Shown: positions 6,603-14,231 of the stretch, in pieces
Position numbering within the stretch: the stretch's first letter is position 1
Layout: the number at the start of each line of letters is the position of its first letter
Origin: CAYUKK01 sp964445305
Lineage (GTDB): Bacteria > Acidobacteriota > Aminicenantia > Aminicenantales > UBA8522
Direction of reading: 5' to 3'
NCBI GenBank assembly: GCA_964445305.1
Contig: CAYUKK010000136.1
Coordinates: forward strand, 1-23,028
DNA: 23,028 bases
Made by a program: the position numbers and the translations under genes
The notes under the pieces: model-generated
The model's database searches: none
Told to the model about the DNA's origin: nothing
What the model saw: only the letters and a program-made list of their open reading frames with translations

Positions 6603-7744
6603 GACCAGTTCTCCCGGAGAACCCTTTCTGCTTCCCGGATGGAGCTGCCTTTCTCAAAGGCAAACTGGAAATCCTCCAGTGTCATCTCGAGCGCAGAGAG
6701 GGCCGTGATGATGTCGAAACCGCCCATATAGCCAAGGTGGGCAATGCGGAAAAATTTCCCCTTGTTGGGGTCCTGGGCGCCGGCGATATAGGCCTGGTAT
6801 TTAGCCTGCATGGTCTTGACCAGCTTGACGCCGTCTATCCCAGCCGGAACCTTCACAGCTGTGAGGATGTTGCCAGGGTTTTTGGCCAGAAGCTCGAGCC
6901 CTAGCGCCTTGACCCCAGCTCGGGTTGCCTCGCCGAGAACGCGATGATGCTCGAGCAGCTTTTCCATACCCAAGCTGCGGATGATGTCGAGAGCCTTTTT
7001 TTGCTGGATGATGAGGGAAACGGCAGGCGTCCAGGGAGTCGTTTGTTTCTCCAGGTTCTTTTTGGCTTTGACAGCATCGAAATAGAACCGGGGCAGCTTG
7101 GCCTTTTCGACAAGCTTCCAAGCTTTGCGACTGAAAGCGATATAAGCCAGCCCCGGGGGAATCATGAACGATTTTTGCGACCCGGCGACGAGGATATCGA
7201 CCTTCCACGCGTCCATGGGGCAGGGTGTGGCGCCGAGACCGGATATCCCATCGACCACCAGGATAGCGTCCGTCTGGGAAACAACTTCGCCATAGCCTTG
7301 AATATCATAAATCGCGCCGCTCGAAGTTTCGGACAGGGTCGAAAACACCGCCTTGACGCCGGGGTTGGCTTTGAGCTCAGCAGCCAGCTGGTCCTTGGTG
7401 AAATCGTCCCCCCATTCGAGAACAACCTCTTTGACTTCGACACCATAAGCTCGGCAGATATTGGCCCATCTTTCGCCGAACTTGCCGCCGTTGATGGTGA
7501 TGACTTTATCACCGGGGCTTAGAGTGTTGACGATAGCTGCCTCCATGGCGCCCGTTCCCGAGGAGGTCAGGATATAGACATCCTCGGCCGTGCCAAAAAC
7601 GTACTTAAGCCCGGCCGAGACCTCCATGAAGATATTGGAGAATTCGGGCGTTCGGTGATGGATGATCGGCTCGGAAGCGACAGACAGGACTTCGGGCGGG
7701 AGGGGCGTTGGGCCAGGAGAGAGAAGATAATATTTTTTTATCAT
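6599..7744 (-). CDS. class V aminotransferase (serine-glyoxylate / alanine-glyoxylate type)
   Basis: 381 residues, complete fold type I PLP enzyme. Seen: YLLSPGPTPLPPEVL at the N-terminus, IIHHRTPEFSNIF, LTSSGTGAMEAAIVN, NGGKFGERW, STLSETSSGAIYDI, VVDGISGLGATP, and GSQKSFMIPPGLAYIAFS with the PLP lysine (Lys191); the C-terminal half ends with RIAHLGYMGGFDIITALSALE. In organisms that pair this family with serA and DUF1015 it is taken to be the serine-forming transaminase, in place of SerC; the exact substrate cannot be read from sequence. AAGGAGG lies five bases before the ATG and a promoter is directly upstream, so this is the first gene of the six-gene operon. Confidence 0.9.
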   Translation of the reverse strand: MIKKYYLLSPGPTPLPPEVLSVASEPIIHHRTPEFSNIFMEVSAGLKYVFGTAEDVYILTSSGTGAMEAAIVNTLSPGDKVITINGGKFGERWANICRAYGVEVKEVVLEWGDDFTKDQLAAELKANPGVKAVFSTLSETSSGAIYDIQGYGEVVSQTDAILVVDGISGLGATPCPMDAWKVDILVAGSQKSFMIPPGLAYIAFSRKAWKLVEKAKLPRFYFDAVKAKKNLEKQTTPWTPAVSLIIQQKKALDIIRSLGMEKLLEHHRVLGEATRAGVKALGLELLAKNPGNILTAVKVPAGIDGVKLVKTMQAKYQAYIAGAQDPNKGKFFRIAHLGYMGGFDIITALSALEMTLEDFQFAFEKGSSIREAERVLRENWS

Positions 7745-7766
7745 AAATCCTCCTTTTTATTATGGT

Positions 7767-7794
7767 TTTATAACATCGTTCTCTAAATTATCAA
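7767..7794 (-). promoter_or_regulatory. sigma70-type promoter of the aminotransferase-serA operon
   Basis: On the minus strand TTGATA (7789-7794) and TATAAA (7767-7772) are 16 bases apart, each five of six to consensus. The leader would be only ~15-20 bases long, with AAGGAGG at 7749-7755. This separates the operon from the M20 peptidase gene upstream, 352 bases away. Confidence 0.6.
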
Positions 7795-7827
7795 AATTGC
7801 CTGGATACGTCAACGAAGGCGAAAAGG

Positions 7828-7968
7828 TCCAAGATTGCCGATAGAATCACCCGACGGGTCCTACCGCGGTTCACCCCCGGCCAGGCTCGGGGTTGGGATT
7901 CCAAAGCCCGCTCTTTTCCCCAGCCCCTCGCCTGTTTCCCGTGTCATCAAACGCCCGGCCGGGCGTGG
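7828..7968. repeat. dispersed non-coding repeat, copy B (short form)
   Basis: Aligns with 349-580 except for a ~90-base deletion in the middle. It keeps the conserved GATTGCCGATAGAATCACCCG start, the ACCCG-A-CGGGT palindrome (7849-7859; the centre base differs from copy A), the GGTTCACCCCCGGCCAGGCT block, and the CTCGCCTGTTTCCC block. Like copy A it ends 84-89 bases upstream of a minus-strand start codon, just before that gene's promoter. Confidence 0.7.
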
Positions 7969-8096
7969 GCCCCAGAATTATGCCCCCCTCGCGTTTCAGC
8001 CGATCGGTTGTATTTGCTTCAGCACAAGCCGCTTCGATACACACGAAGTCACGATCGCCAATTTTGCCAAGGGGAAGAAAAAAACAAGAGCGATAA
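7969..8096. other. intergenic remainder between the M20 gene and repeat copy B
   Basis: No gene is supported; the frame on the minus strand across it has no ribosome site and runs on into the repeat. No clear intrinsic terminator for the M20 gene was seen. Confidence 0.4.
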
Positions 8097-9227
8097 TCAG
8101 AGCTGGCGGAGGATTTCCGTAAGCAAGGCGGTTCGTTGGATGAGGGAAGGAAGGAGGAGATGTTCATGAGGAGCGTGGATGCCGTCCCCATCCGGGCCAA
8201 GCCCGTCAAGGGTAGGAAGGCCCAGGTTCGAGGCGATAGAGGCATCGGAGCCACCGCCCGTTTTTCCTTCCTCCAGGCGAATGCCTATCGCCCCGGCAAT
8301 TTTCTTTACATTCTGGAGCAAGGCCACAGACGGTTTAGTCCGTTCCATCGGCGGAGTGAAGCTATCGACCGTGTGTTTGAACCGAGCACCGGGTATTAAA
8401 CTCTTGGACTGTCTCAACGCTCTCATGATTCGGTCCTTCTGGACGTTGTTCCAGAACCTGACATCGAGAACTGCCCAAGCATTCTCGGCGACGATATTGG
8501 GCTTCTCCCCCCCACCAATCTGGTTGAGGCTCATCGTCACACCAGCCCTGGCCAACTTTTTCAGCCGCTGGACCTGAGTGATAATTTCTTCGATAGCGTT
8601 AACTCCCTTCTCAGGCGTTCCAGCATGAGCTGCTTTGCCTTTTGTTTCCAGCTTGAGGACGAGCCGGCCCTTGCGTCGCGTTTTGAGAGCACCGCCGGGA
8701 AGGGCGGGCTCAAGACAGAGCACGTAGGAAGACTTCCTGGCCAGCTGGGCAATCATTTCGTGGGCAGCCTCATTCCCGATTTCTTCAGCCGTGTTGATGA
8801 AGACGAGAATCTTGCGTCGTGGATGGAGGCTGAGCTGGTGGAAAGCCTTGAGAGCAAAAATGGTCATAACCAAGCCAGCTTTCATATCCAGCACACCCGG
8901 GCCGTAAACCCGATCCCCGGAAATGTAGAAAGGCATCGTGGCCATCTTTCCTACGGGCCAGACCGTGTCGATATGGGTGAGAATGAGAAAGGGCTTTTCA
9001 GGTCCCAGGCGGACGGAAGCGGGATATTCAACCGTGTAAAGGTCGCCGATTCCCTTTTGAGGAAAACGGCTGACCCGAACCCCAATCTTTCGGAATTCGC
9101 TGATGACAAAGGCGGCACAAGCATCAACTGCTTTCTTATCCAGGGAAGGGGATTCGCGCTGGACGAGTTGCTTGAGAAGGTGAACCATCTCGCCCTGGCG
9201 GGATTTGAAATAGAGATTAAAATCCAT
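8097..9227 (-). CDS. M20 family metallopeptidase (glutamate carboxypeptidase/CPG2-like)
   Basis: 376 residues, no signal peptide, so cytoplasmic. Two-zinc amidohydrolase of peptides or N-acyl amino acids. Metal and catalytic residues are all there: His85 and Asp87 (LTHIDTVW), bridging Asp114 (GVLDMKAG), general base Glu148 with Glu149 (NTAEEIGNE), Glu173 (CLEPA), and the C-terminal His351 (GIHAPHEH). The dimerisation-domain signature KGKAAHAG lies near 198-203 and GGGSDAS near 325. This is the CPG2/ArgE-type pattern, and the exact substrate is open. The start at 9227 is preferred because GGAGG lies seven bases before it; an in-frame ATG five codons upstream has none. It is 90 bases after the DUF362 gene, likely cotranscribed. 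Confidence 0.9.
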   Translation of the reverse strand: MDFNLYFKSRQGEMVHLLKQLVQRESPSLDKKAVDACAAFVISEFRKIGVRVSRFPQKGIGDLYTVEYPASVRLGPEKPFLILTHIDTVWPVGKMATMPFYISGDRVYGPGVLDMKAGLVMTIFALKAFHQLSLHPRRKILVFINTAEEIGNEAAHEMIAQLARKSSYVLCLEPALPGGALKTRRKGRLVLKLETKGKAAHAGTPEKGVNAIEEIITQVQRLKKLARAGVTMSLNQIGGGEKPNIVAENAWAVLDVRFWNNVQKDRIMRALRQSKSLIPGARFKHTVDSFTPPMERTKPSVALLQNVKKIAGAIGIRLEEGKTGGGSDASIASNLGLPTLDGLGPDGDGIHAPHEHLLLPSLIQRTALLTEILRQL

Positions 9228-9317
9228 CGTTCGCGCCTCCATTCTCCATCGCTTCTTACTCTATCACACCTTTGCCTCTCTTTCCAGCGAAACGACTGCT
9301 CTTCTCCGAGGCACCAG

Positions 9318-10517
9318 CTAAGACGATCTCATTCGATTCAGCATCCCCAGGAGCCTCTCCCCCTGGCGGATTATCCTTCCCACGAGAAGCTGTTTGAGGC
9401 GGATGGCGCGGCGCTCGCAGACCTCATGGCAGCACAGACAATGGATACAATCCTCAGCTCGAATGAAGGCGGCGCCGTCAATCAGGCTGATCGCGCCCCG
9501 CGGGCACATGAGGACGCATTCCTGACAAGCGGTGCATTTTTGTGAGCGGACTTCAGGCATCAAAACGAGCTGCTGTTGGAGGAAAGCATAGACGATGGAG
9601 GGCAACCGGCGCCGAAAAAGGCCAAAAGCGGCGGCCGAATGCTTGAATCCCTTAACCGTCACCTCGTCCAAGTCTGGTCCAAGGATTTCCACTTGCTGGA
9701 TGTTGCCGACGCCAATTTTCCTGGCGTCGGCAATGGCTATCGTATGAATGGCCATCGGGTTAAAGCCGACGATACGGGACGCAACGGCATCGAGAGCAAC
9801 CCCGTCAGGGCTGGCCAGGATAAGGCCAACCTGGCGGGGATAGCCAGCTGAGGGGCCTTCGCCCTCCATGGCCACAACCGCATCCATCACGTTGAGACGC
9901 GGCGGAACAGAAGAGAAAAGGTCCACGAGCATGCGAGCGAAAACGTCGTTCCGGACGAACTGGCGGTGGTAATGCAAGCGCAGGCCATGGGGAATTACCC
10001 CGAACATGTTTTTTACGGCGCCTGTAAAGATGGTGAAGGAATGGGTTTTAAGCTTAGGCAGGTTGACGATGGCATCCGCCTCCAGGATGGGCCGGGCAAC
10101 GTAAGCCTTGTCAAGAACTTGTCCCTTTATATCGATTTCGGCGAAGCCCGTTTCTTTGAGATTGACAAGCTGGACACCCAGTTCAGAACAAATCGCTCGG
10201 TAGCCACTCTTGGTGAACCCATTGCCGGGGGAACCCTGGATGTCATCGCCCACCATGACCTTGGCGCTGCAATCAAGAAGCAAACGCAGAACTTCCCGGG
10301 TGAAGGCAGGGTGTGTCTGAATAGCTCGCTCGGGGGGACTGGCGGGGGAAAGGTGATTGATCTTAACAAAAATCCGTTTCCCCGACCCAACGAACCCGCG
10401 AAGCCCTCCCAGTTTCTCAAAGACAAGTTCAAGGGCAGGAACAACATCCGAGCGTTCATAGGAACGGCAGCGCGCCAGGGCGACCTTTGGTCGGGAAAAA
10501 ACTGGCTGTTGCGTCAT
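9318..10517 (-). CDS. DUF362 protein with C-terminal 2[4Fe-4S] ferredoxin domain
   Basis: 399 residues. Residues 1 to about 300 form the DUF362 domain: VALARCRSY, KRIFVKINHLSP, TREVLRLLLD, VMVGDDIQGSPG, ADAIVNLPKLKTHSFTIFTGAVKNMFGVIP, LNVMDAVVAMEGEGPSAG and SPDGVALDAVASRIVG. A ferredoxin domain follows with two complete CxxCxxCxxxC sets: Cys328, 331, 334, 338 and Cys357, 360, 363, 367, with an extra Cys362. DUF362 proteins are electron-transfer or redox partners of unknown exact role and occur mainly in anaerobes. No ribosome site is visible before the ATG, and a promoter lies so close that the mRNA may be leaderless. It diverges from the radical SAM gene. Confidence 0.9.
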   Translation of the reverse strand: MTQQPVFSRPKVALARCRSYERSDVVPALELVFEKLGGLRGFVGSGKRIFVKINHLSPASPPERAIQTHPAFTREVLRLLLDCSAKVMVGDDIQGSPGNGFTKSGYRAICSELGVQLVNLKETGFAEIDIKGQVLDKAYVARPILEADAIVNLPKLKTHSFTIFTGAVKNMFGVIPHGLRLHYHRQFVRNDVFARMLVDLFSSVPPRLNVMDAVVAMEGEGPSAGYPRQVGLILASPDGVALDAVASRIVGFNPMAIHTIAIADARKIGVGNIQQVEILGPDLDEVTVKGFKHSAAAFGLFRRRLPSIVYAFLQQQLVLMPEVRSQKCTACQECVLMCPRGAISLIDGAAFIRAEDCIHCLCCHEVCERRAIRLKQLLVGRIIRQGERLLGMLNRMRSS

Positions 10518-10532
10518 CCGAAAGGAATTTCT

Positions 10533-10561
10533 ATTTTATCTTAACTCTCATTTCCAAACAA
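10533..10561 (-). promoter_or_regulatory. putative promoter of the DUF362-M20 operon
   Basis: On the minus strand TTGTTT (10556-10561) and TAAAAT (10533-10538) are 17 bases apart. The -10 element ends only 15 bases before the ATG, leaving a leader of about 8 bases with no Shine-Dalgarno sequence. Confidence 0.45.
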
Positions 10562-10683
10562 CCTCTGTGGCCCTTTCCTGCGGGCCATGAGGAAATTCCC
10601 ACTGCCGAAAACTTCTTGCCATTCGGAAATATTTTCATAATAATAAGGAATGCAAAGAGGGCTGGGAAGGTTCGGCCTTATGA

Positions 10684-10689
10684 TATAAT
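10684..10689 (+). promoter_or_regulatory. TATAAT -10 element directly before the radical SAM gene
   Basis: A perfect TATAAT lies five to eight bases upstream of the two adjacent ATG codons at 10694 and 10697. I see no -35 element at 16-18 bases spacing. If used, transcription would begin at or near the start codon, producing a leaderless message. Confidence 0.4.
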
Positions 10690-10693
10690 AATT

Positions 10694-11716
10694 ATGATGG
10701 ATGTCCTTGGGAGAAGGGAATTCTTGAGCCGGGTTTGGCGGCTTGCCTGGGCTGGAATCTTGCCTCACCTTTCACACGCTTTTTCTTCCCGTTGGCAGAG
10801 TGAACCGAAAGAATATCCCTCCTTTCTTGAGCTCCTCAAATCGGGCGAGCTGGCCAATCGGGTCAAAAAGCTGATGGCTTATTACGAATCCTGCCATCTC
10901 TGTCCGCGAGACTGCCGGGTAAACCGCCTCAAAGGAGAGACGGGTGTGTGCCGAGCCACCGCCCGGGTCAAGATTTCGAGCGCGTTCCCCCACTTCGGAG
11001 AAGAGCGCCCCCTCGTCGGCAAGGGTGGCTCGGGAACCATCTTTTTTTCCAACTGTAGCCTCCGTTGCATTTTCTGTCAAAATTACACGGTCAGCATCGA
11101 GGGCGAAGGTGTCGAGATTGCGGACGAGCAGCTGGCCGAGACAATGCTCAAAGTGCAGAGTTTCGGATGTCACAACATCAACCTGGTTACGCCCACCCAT
11201 TATGTCCCCAACATCGTTCGGGCCGTCCATATCGCCAGCCAACGTGGGCTGAGAATCCCTCTCGTTTATAACACAAGCGGTTATGAAAAGCTCGACGTCT
11301 TGGAGCTTCTCGATGGCATCGTGGACATCTATCTTCCTGACCTAAAGTACATGCGGCCAGAGTTTGCCGCCAAGTACTCATCGGGCGCTTATAATTACCC
11401 CTACTATGCCAAAATCGCCATCAAGGAGATGCACCGGCAGGTCGGTGAGCTCAGCCTCGACAGCCAGGGGATAGCTCGACGGGGAGTGATTCTCCGGCAC
11501 CTCATCCTGCCCCAGCGTATCTCAAGCCCTGAGGAATTCGTGCAATTTGTCGCCAAAGAGCTTTCTCCCGGGACCTATGTCAACTTGATGGGCCAGTACC
11601 GTCCCGAGTATAAGGCTTCAGAATTCCCGGAGCTCAACCGCAGAATCACGCGCCGTGAATACCAGGAAGCTCTGGCCTGGGCTCGCCAGGCAGGATTAAC
11701 CCGTCTCGATAGGTGA
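10694..11716 (+). CDS. PflX-like radical SAM protein (COG1313) with twin-arginine-like N-terminus
   Basis: 340 residues. Radical S-adenosylmethionine iron-sulfur enzyme related to pyruvate formate-lyase activases; the family's substrate is unknown. Cysteines: N-terminal cluster Cys67, 70, 74 and 86 (CHLCPRDC..GVC), then the SAM motif Cys121, 125, 128 (CSLRCIFCQN). Further PflX marks are FPHFGEERPLVGKGGSGTIFF, HNINLVTPTHYVP, LVYNTSGYE, DIYLPDLKYM and LRHLILPQ. The first residues read GRREFLSRVW followed by a moderately hydrophobic stretch, a Tat-type motif, which is odd for a SAM enzyme. The start (10694 or 10697) is chosen because the frame upstream is not conserved and overlaps the divergent DUF362 gene; a TATAAT sits just before it and no ribosome site is seen. 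Confidence 0.9.
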   Translation: MMDVLGRREFLSRVWRLAWAGILPHLSHAFSSRWQSEPKEYPSFLELLKSGELANRVKKLMAYYESCHLCPRDCRVNRLKGETGVCRATARVKISSAFPHFGEERPLVGKGGSGTIFFSNCSLRCIFCQNYTVSIEGEGVEIADEQLAETMLKVQSFGCHNINLVTPTHYVPNIVRAVHIASQRGLRIPLVYNTSGYEKLDVLELLDGIVDIYLPDLKYMRPEFAAKYSSGAYNYPYYAKIAIKEMHRQVGELSLDSQGIARRGVILRHLILPQRISSPEEFVQFVAKELSPGTYVNLMGQYRPEYKASEFPELNRRITRREYQEALAWARQAGLTRLDR

Positions 11717-11803
11717 ACTGCCCATCCAAGTTGAGTTCCTTTTACCTTGATTTATGATTCGCCTTGACGTAAATTAAGGGACGATTTTGGAACTTTTCTT
11801 CGT

Positions 11804-11832
11804 TTGTCCTTGTTATATTTTGGTTAGATAAT
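11804..11832 (+). promoter_or_regulatory. sigma70-type promoter of the GH63-like glycosidase gene
   Basis: TTGTCC (11804-11809) and GATAAT (11827-11832) are exactly 17 bases apart, four and five of six to consensus. Transcription would start near 11839, leaving a ~23-base leader with AGGAAGGAG before the ATG at 11862. The gene upstream ends 88 bases before the -35, so this is probably a separate transcription unit. Confidence 0.55.
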
Positions 11833-11861
11833 CGAAGAAAAAATTGACTGTCAGGAAGGAG

Positions 11862-14231
11862 ATGGAGACAAGAACAATCCGGGGCTTTTGTCTTCTCTTC
11901 TTTCTTGCCCTTTTCTTCGAGGTCATCGCTCCAGCCGCCGGTGAAATCTATTACCCCTGGAAAGATGTCTACATCGGCGCCCTCGATGGGAAAGAATGGT
12001 TTGGCCTGGTCTTTGCTCTCTCGCCAGGAGTCGTTTTCGCGTTCAGGATTGGGGTAACCAAGCAAGGTCAGACTGCCGACGGCTATGACCTCTTCTATCT
12101 CGTATCCGAAGTTGGCCCCAATTCGCCCGACGGACAGTTCGCCCGTCTCAAGGCCGACCTCAGCCTTCCCTTCAAACAAGCCAATGAGACGCCGATTCTT
12201 ATCAAGCCGGCGCCCAAGTCCGAAACCCTGACTTTGGAGTGGTCCCGCCAAGACGAGAAAACCGTGATCGGTCGGATTCTTGCTCCCAAGTCCATCGAGC
12301 TCCGCATCGCCCATTATTTTCCCTGGAATTTCAATGGCCGATATCGTCTGCTTGCGGATGGCCAGGTCGAGGGCGAGGCAGAGGGAGAAAAGAGCTTTCG
12401 GTATCTCTTTTGGACAAACAGGAAACCGCTGAGCACTTCTGCCCAATCAGGCAAGGATGTTTCGCTTTCGTTTTCCATGGAGGGGGAGCGGGCTATCTAT
12501 TTTGTGGCCGGAGCAGGGGAGGACCCGAGGATCCTGAGCGACCATCTTTATCGTTACAAAAACAAGAAGACGATTGAATCCTTCCTCCTCGAAGAAGAGC
12601 AAAGGTATAAGGACAAAAGAGTTAAGGTCGAAGGCCTTTACGAGGATGTGGCCGAGGCCATCACCCATAACCTCTTCTGGATGGTGCTCTATCAGCCGGG
12701 ACACCACCGCCTCTATACGCCCGCCGGACGGCGCTGGATCTTTCAACCGGCTGGAATCCAGGACCACTGGACGATTTTCGCCTGGGATTCTTTTTTCAAC
12801 GCCCTCGAGGTGGCTGTCGAGAGCTCCCACCATGCGCGTCAGGTTGTCGAGGCAGTGCTGGCCACTCAATACCCGAGCGGCAACATCCCCAACTGGCGTG
12901 GCCGATTTGGCGGAACTCCCGACCGCTCCCAGCCGCCCGTTGGTTCTTTCGCGGTTCTCAAGCTTTTCGGAAAAACGGGAGATATGGAGTTGCTCCGGTC
13001 GGCCTATCCACGGCTCAAGAAATGGCATGCTTTTTGGAAAGCCCCCAAAGCCAATGGCCAAGCGCGTCGAGATGGCAACGGCGATGGCTTGCTGGAATGG
13101 GGGTCAGACGCCGAGCTTGTGTCGACCGCTGTTCCCTCCTGGGAAATCAACGCGACCGGCAAACAGCGTGCCATGTGGGAATCGGGCCAGGACGACCTGC
13201 CCAACTGGGAGGAAGCCGGCTTTGATGAAGAGACGGGCACCCTGACCATGAACTGTATCGACCTCAACAGCCTTTACACTCTGGATGCCTATTGCCTGGC
13301 CCAGATGGCCAACATCCTTAATATTCCTGAAGACTACGCCTTCTTTCTGGACGAGTATGAAGAGATGCGCCAGCTCATCAACACCCGCCTCTGGAATGAA
13401 AGGGAGGGCTTCTATTTCGACCGTCATTGGGACGGTCGTTTTTCGCCGCGCAAAGCCGCTTCCAACTTCTATCCGCTGCTCGCCCGCATCCCCGACCAGA
13501 GGCGAGCCCTGGCCATGATTCGGCATCTCCTTGATTCGAAGGAGTTCTGGGGAGATTATGTCCTTCCCACCATCTCCCGTGACGACCCGCTTTTCAAAGA
13601 GCAACAATACTGGCGCGGCACGATATGGCCGCCGACCAACTATCTCGTTTACCAGGGGCTGAAAGCTTACGGCTTTGACGCTGTGGCGGACGAATTTGCC
13701 CGAAAAAGTGTCGCCCTCTTCCTCCGCAGCTGGCAGAATTTCCAGCTCTGTCCGGAGAATTTCGACTCGCGCACGGGAGAGCCAGGAGGCCAGCGTTACC
13801 AGAGCTGGGGTCCTCTTTTTGCTCTCCTCGGCCTTGAAGAATATCTCGATTTTTCCATCTGGGAGGGGTTCCGTTTCGGGATGCTTAATCCAGAAAAGAA
13901 AGGTAAGCTCACGCGTCTGGCCATCCAGGGACGACACTATCAGGTCGAAGTGTCGGGCTCACGAATCAAGCTCATTGAGGAAGGGAGAGAAATCCTCAAG
14001 GCTGACGGCGGGGCCATTTTTCGGCATTTCCTCTACTCCGAAAATGAAGTTTCCTTTGAAGTCAAAACACTCAAGAAAAGAAAAATCAAAATCCATTTCT
14101 TGAAAAAGGGAAAATATCAACTCTTCCTCGACAACGAGATCAAAAAAATCTTCACTGGCCGCTCTCAGGAGCTCGAAGTTCCCGAGGGCGAGCACACCGT
14201 CCTCATTCAGATGCTCGAGGAAAGGGAGTAG
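11862..14231 (+). CDS. exported GH63-like glycosidase (mannosylglycerate hydrolase-type (alpha/alpha)6 barrel)
   Basis: 789 residues. Residues 1 to about 28 form a Sec signal peptide (RTIRG, a Leu/Phe-rich core, then APAAGE). A beta-rich N-terminal region (to ~240) is followed by an (alpha/alpha)6 barrel (~260-680) and a short beta domain. Barrel landmarks: WDSFFNALE with Asp309, ATQYPSGNIPNWRG, RDGNGDGLLEWGSD, MWESGQDDLPNW around 439, WRGTIWPPTNYLVYQG, and CPENFDSRTGEPGG followed by YQSWGPLFALLGLEE, where Glu632 is a good candidate for the catalytic base. This matches the GH63/GH37 clan, most like mannosylglycerate and glucosylglycerate hydrolases, which are usually cytoplasmic; trehalase-like activity is the alternative. 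The start is the ATG with AGGA upstream; a TTG six codons earlier is less likely. The last 25 bases overlap the opposite comA gene. Confidence 0.85.
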   Translation: METRTIRGFCLLFFLALFFEVIAPAAGEIYYPWKDVYIGALDGKEWFGLVFALSPGVVFAFRIGVTKQGQTADGYDLFYLVSEVGPNSPDGQFARLKADLSLPFKQANETPILIKPAPKSETLTLEWSRQDEKTVIGRILAPKSIELRIAHYFPWNFNGRYRLLADGQVEGEAEGEKSFRYLFWTNRKPLSTSAQSGKDVSLSFSMEGERAIYFVAGAGEDPRILSDHLYRYKNKKTIESFLLEEEQRYKDKRVKVEGLYEDVAEAITHNLFWMVLYQPGHHRLYTPAGRRWIFQPAGIQDHWTIFAWDSFFNALEVAVESSHHARQVVEAVLATQYPSGNIPNWRGRFGGTPDRSQPPVGSFAVLKLFGKTGDMELLRSAYPRLKKWHAFWKAPKANGQARRDGNGDGLLEWGSDAELVSTAVPSWEINATGKQRAMWESGQDDLPNWEEAGFDEETGTLTMNCIDLNSLYTLDAYCLAQMANILNIPEDYAFFLDEYEEMRQLINTRLWNEREGFYFDRHWDGRFSPRKAASNFYPLLARIPDQRRALAMIRHLLDSKEFWGDYVLPTISRDDPLFKEQQYWRGTIWPPTNYLVYQGLKAYGFDAVADEFARKSVALFLRSWQNFQLCPENFDSRTGEPGGQRYQSWGPLFALLGLEEYLDFSIWEGFRFGMLNPEKKGKLTRLAIQGRHYQVEVSGSRIKLIEEGREILKADGGAIFRHFLYSENEVSFEVKTLKKRKIKIHFLKKGKYQLFLDNEIKKIFTGRSQELEVPEGEHTVLIQMLEERE

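Noticed and set aside
7871..8254. Minus-strand frame of 127 codons across repeat copy B and the M20 gene's 3' end
   Set aside because: It overlaps the M20 coding end in another frame and half of it is the repeat.
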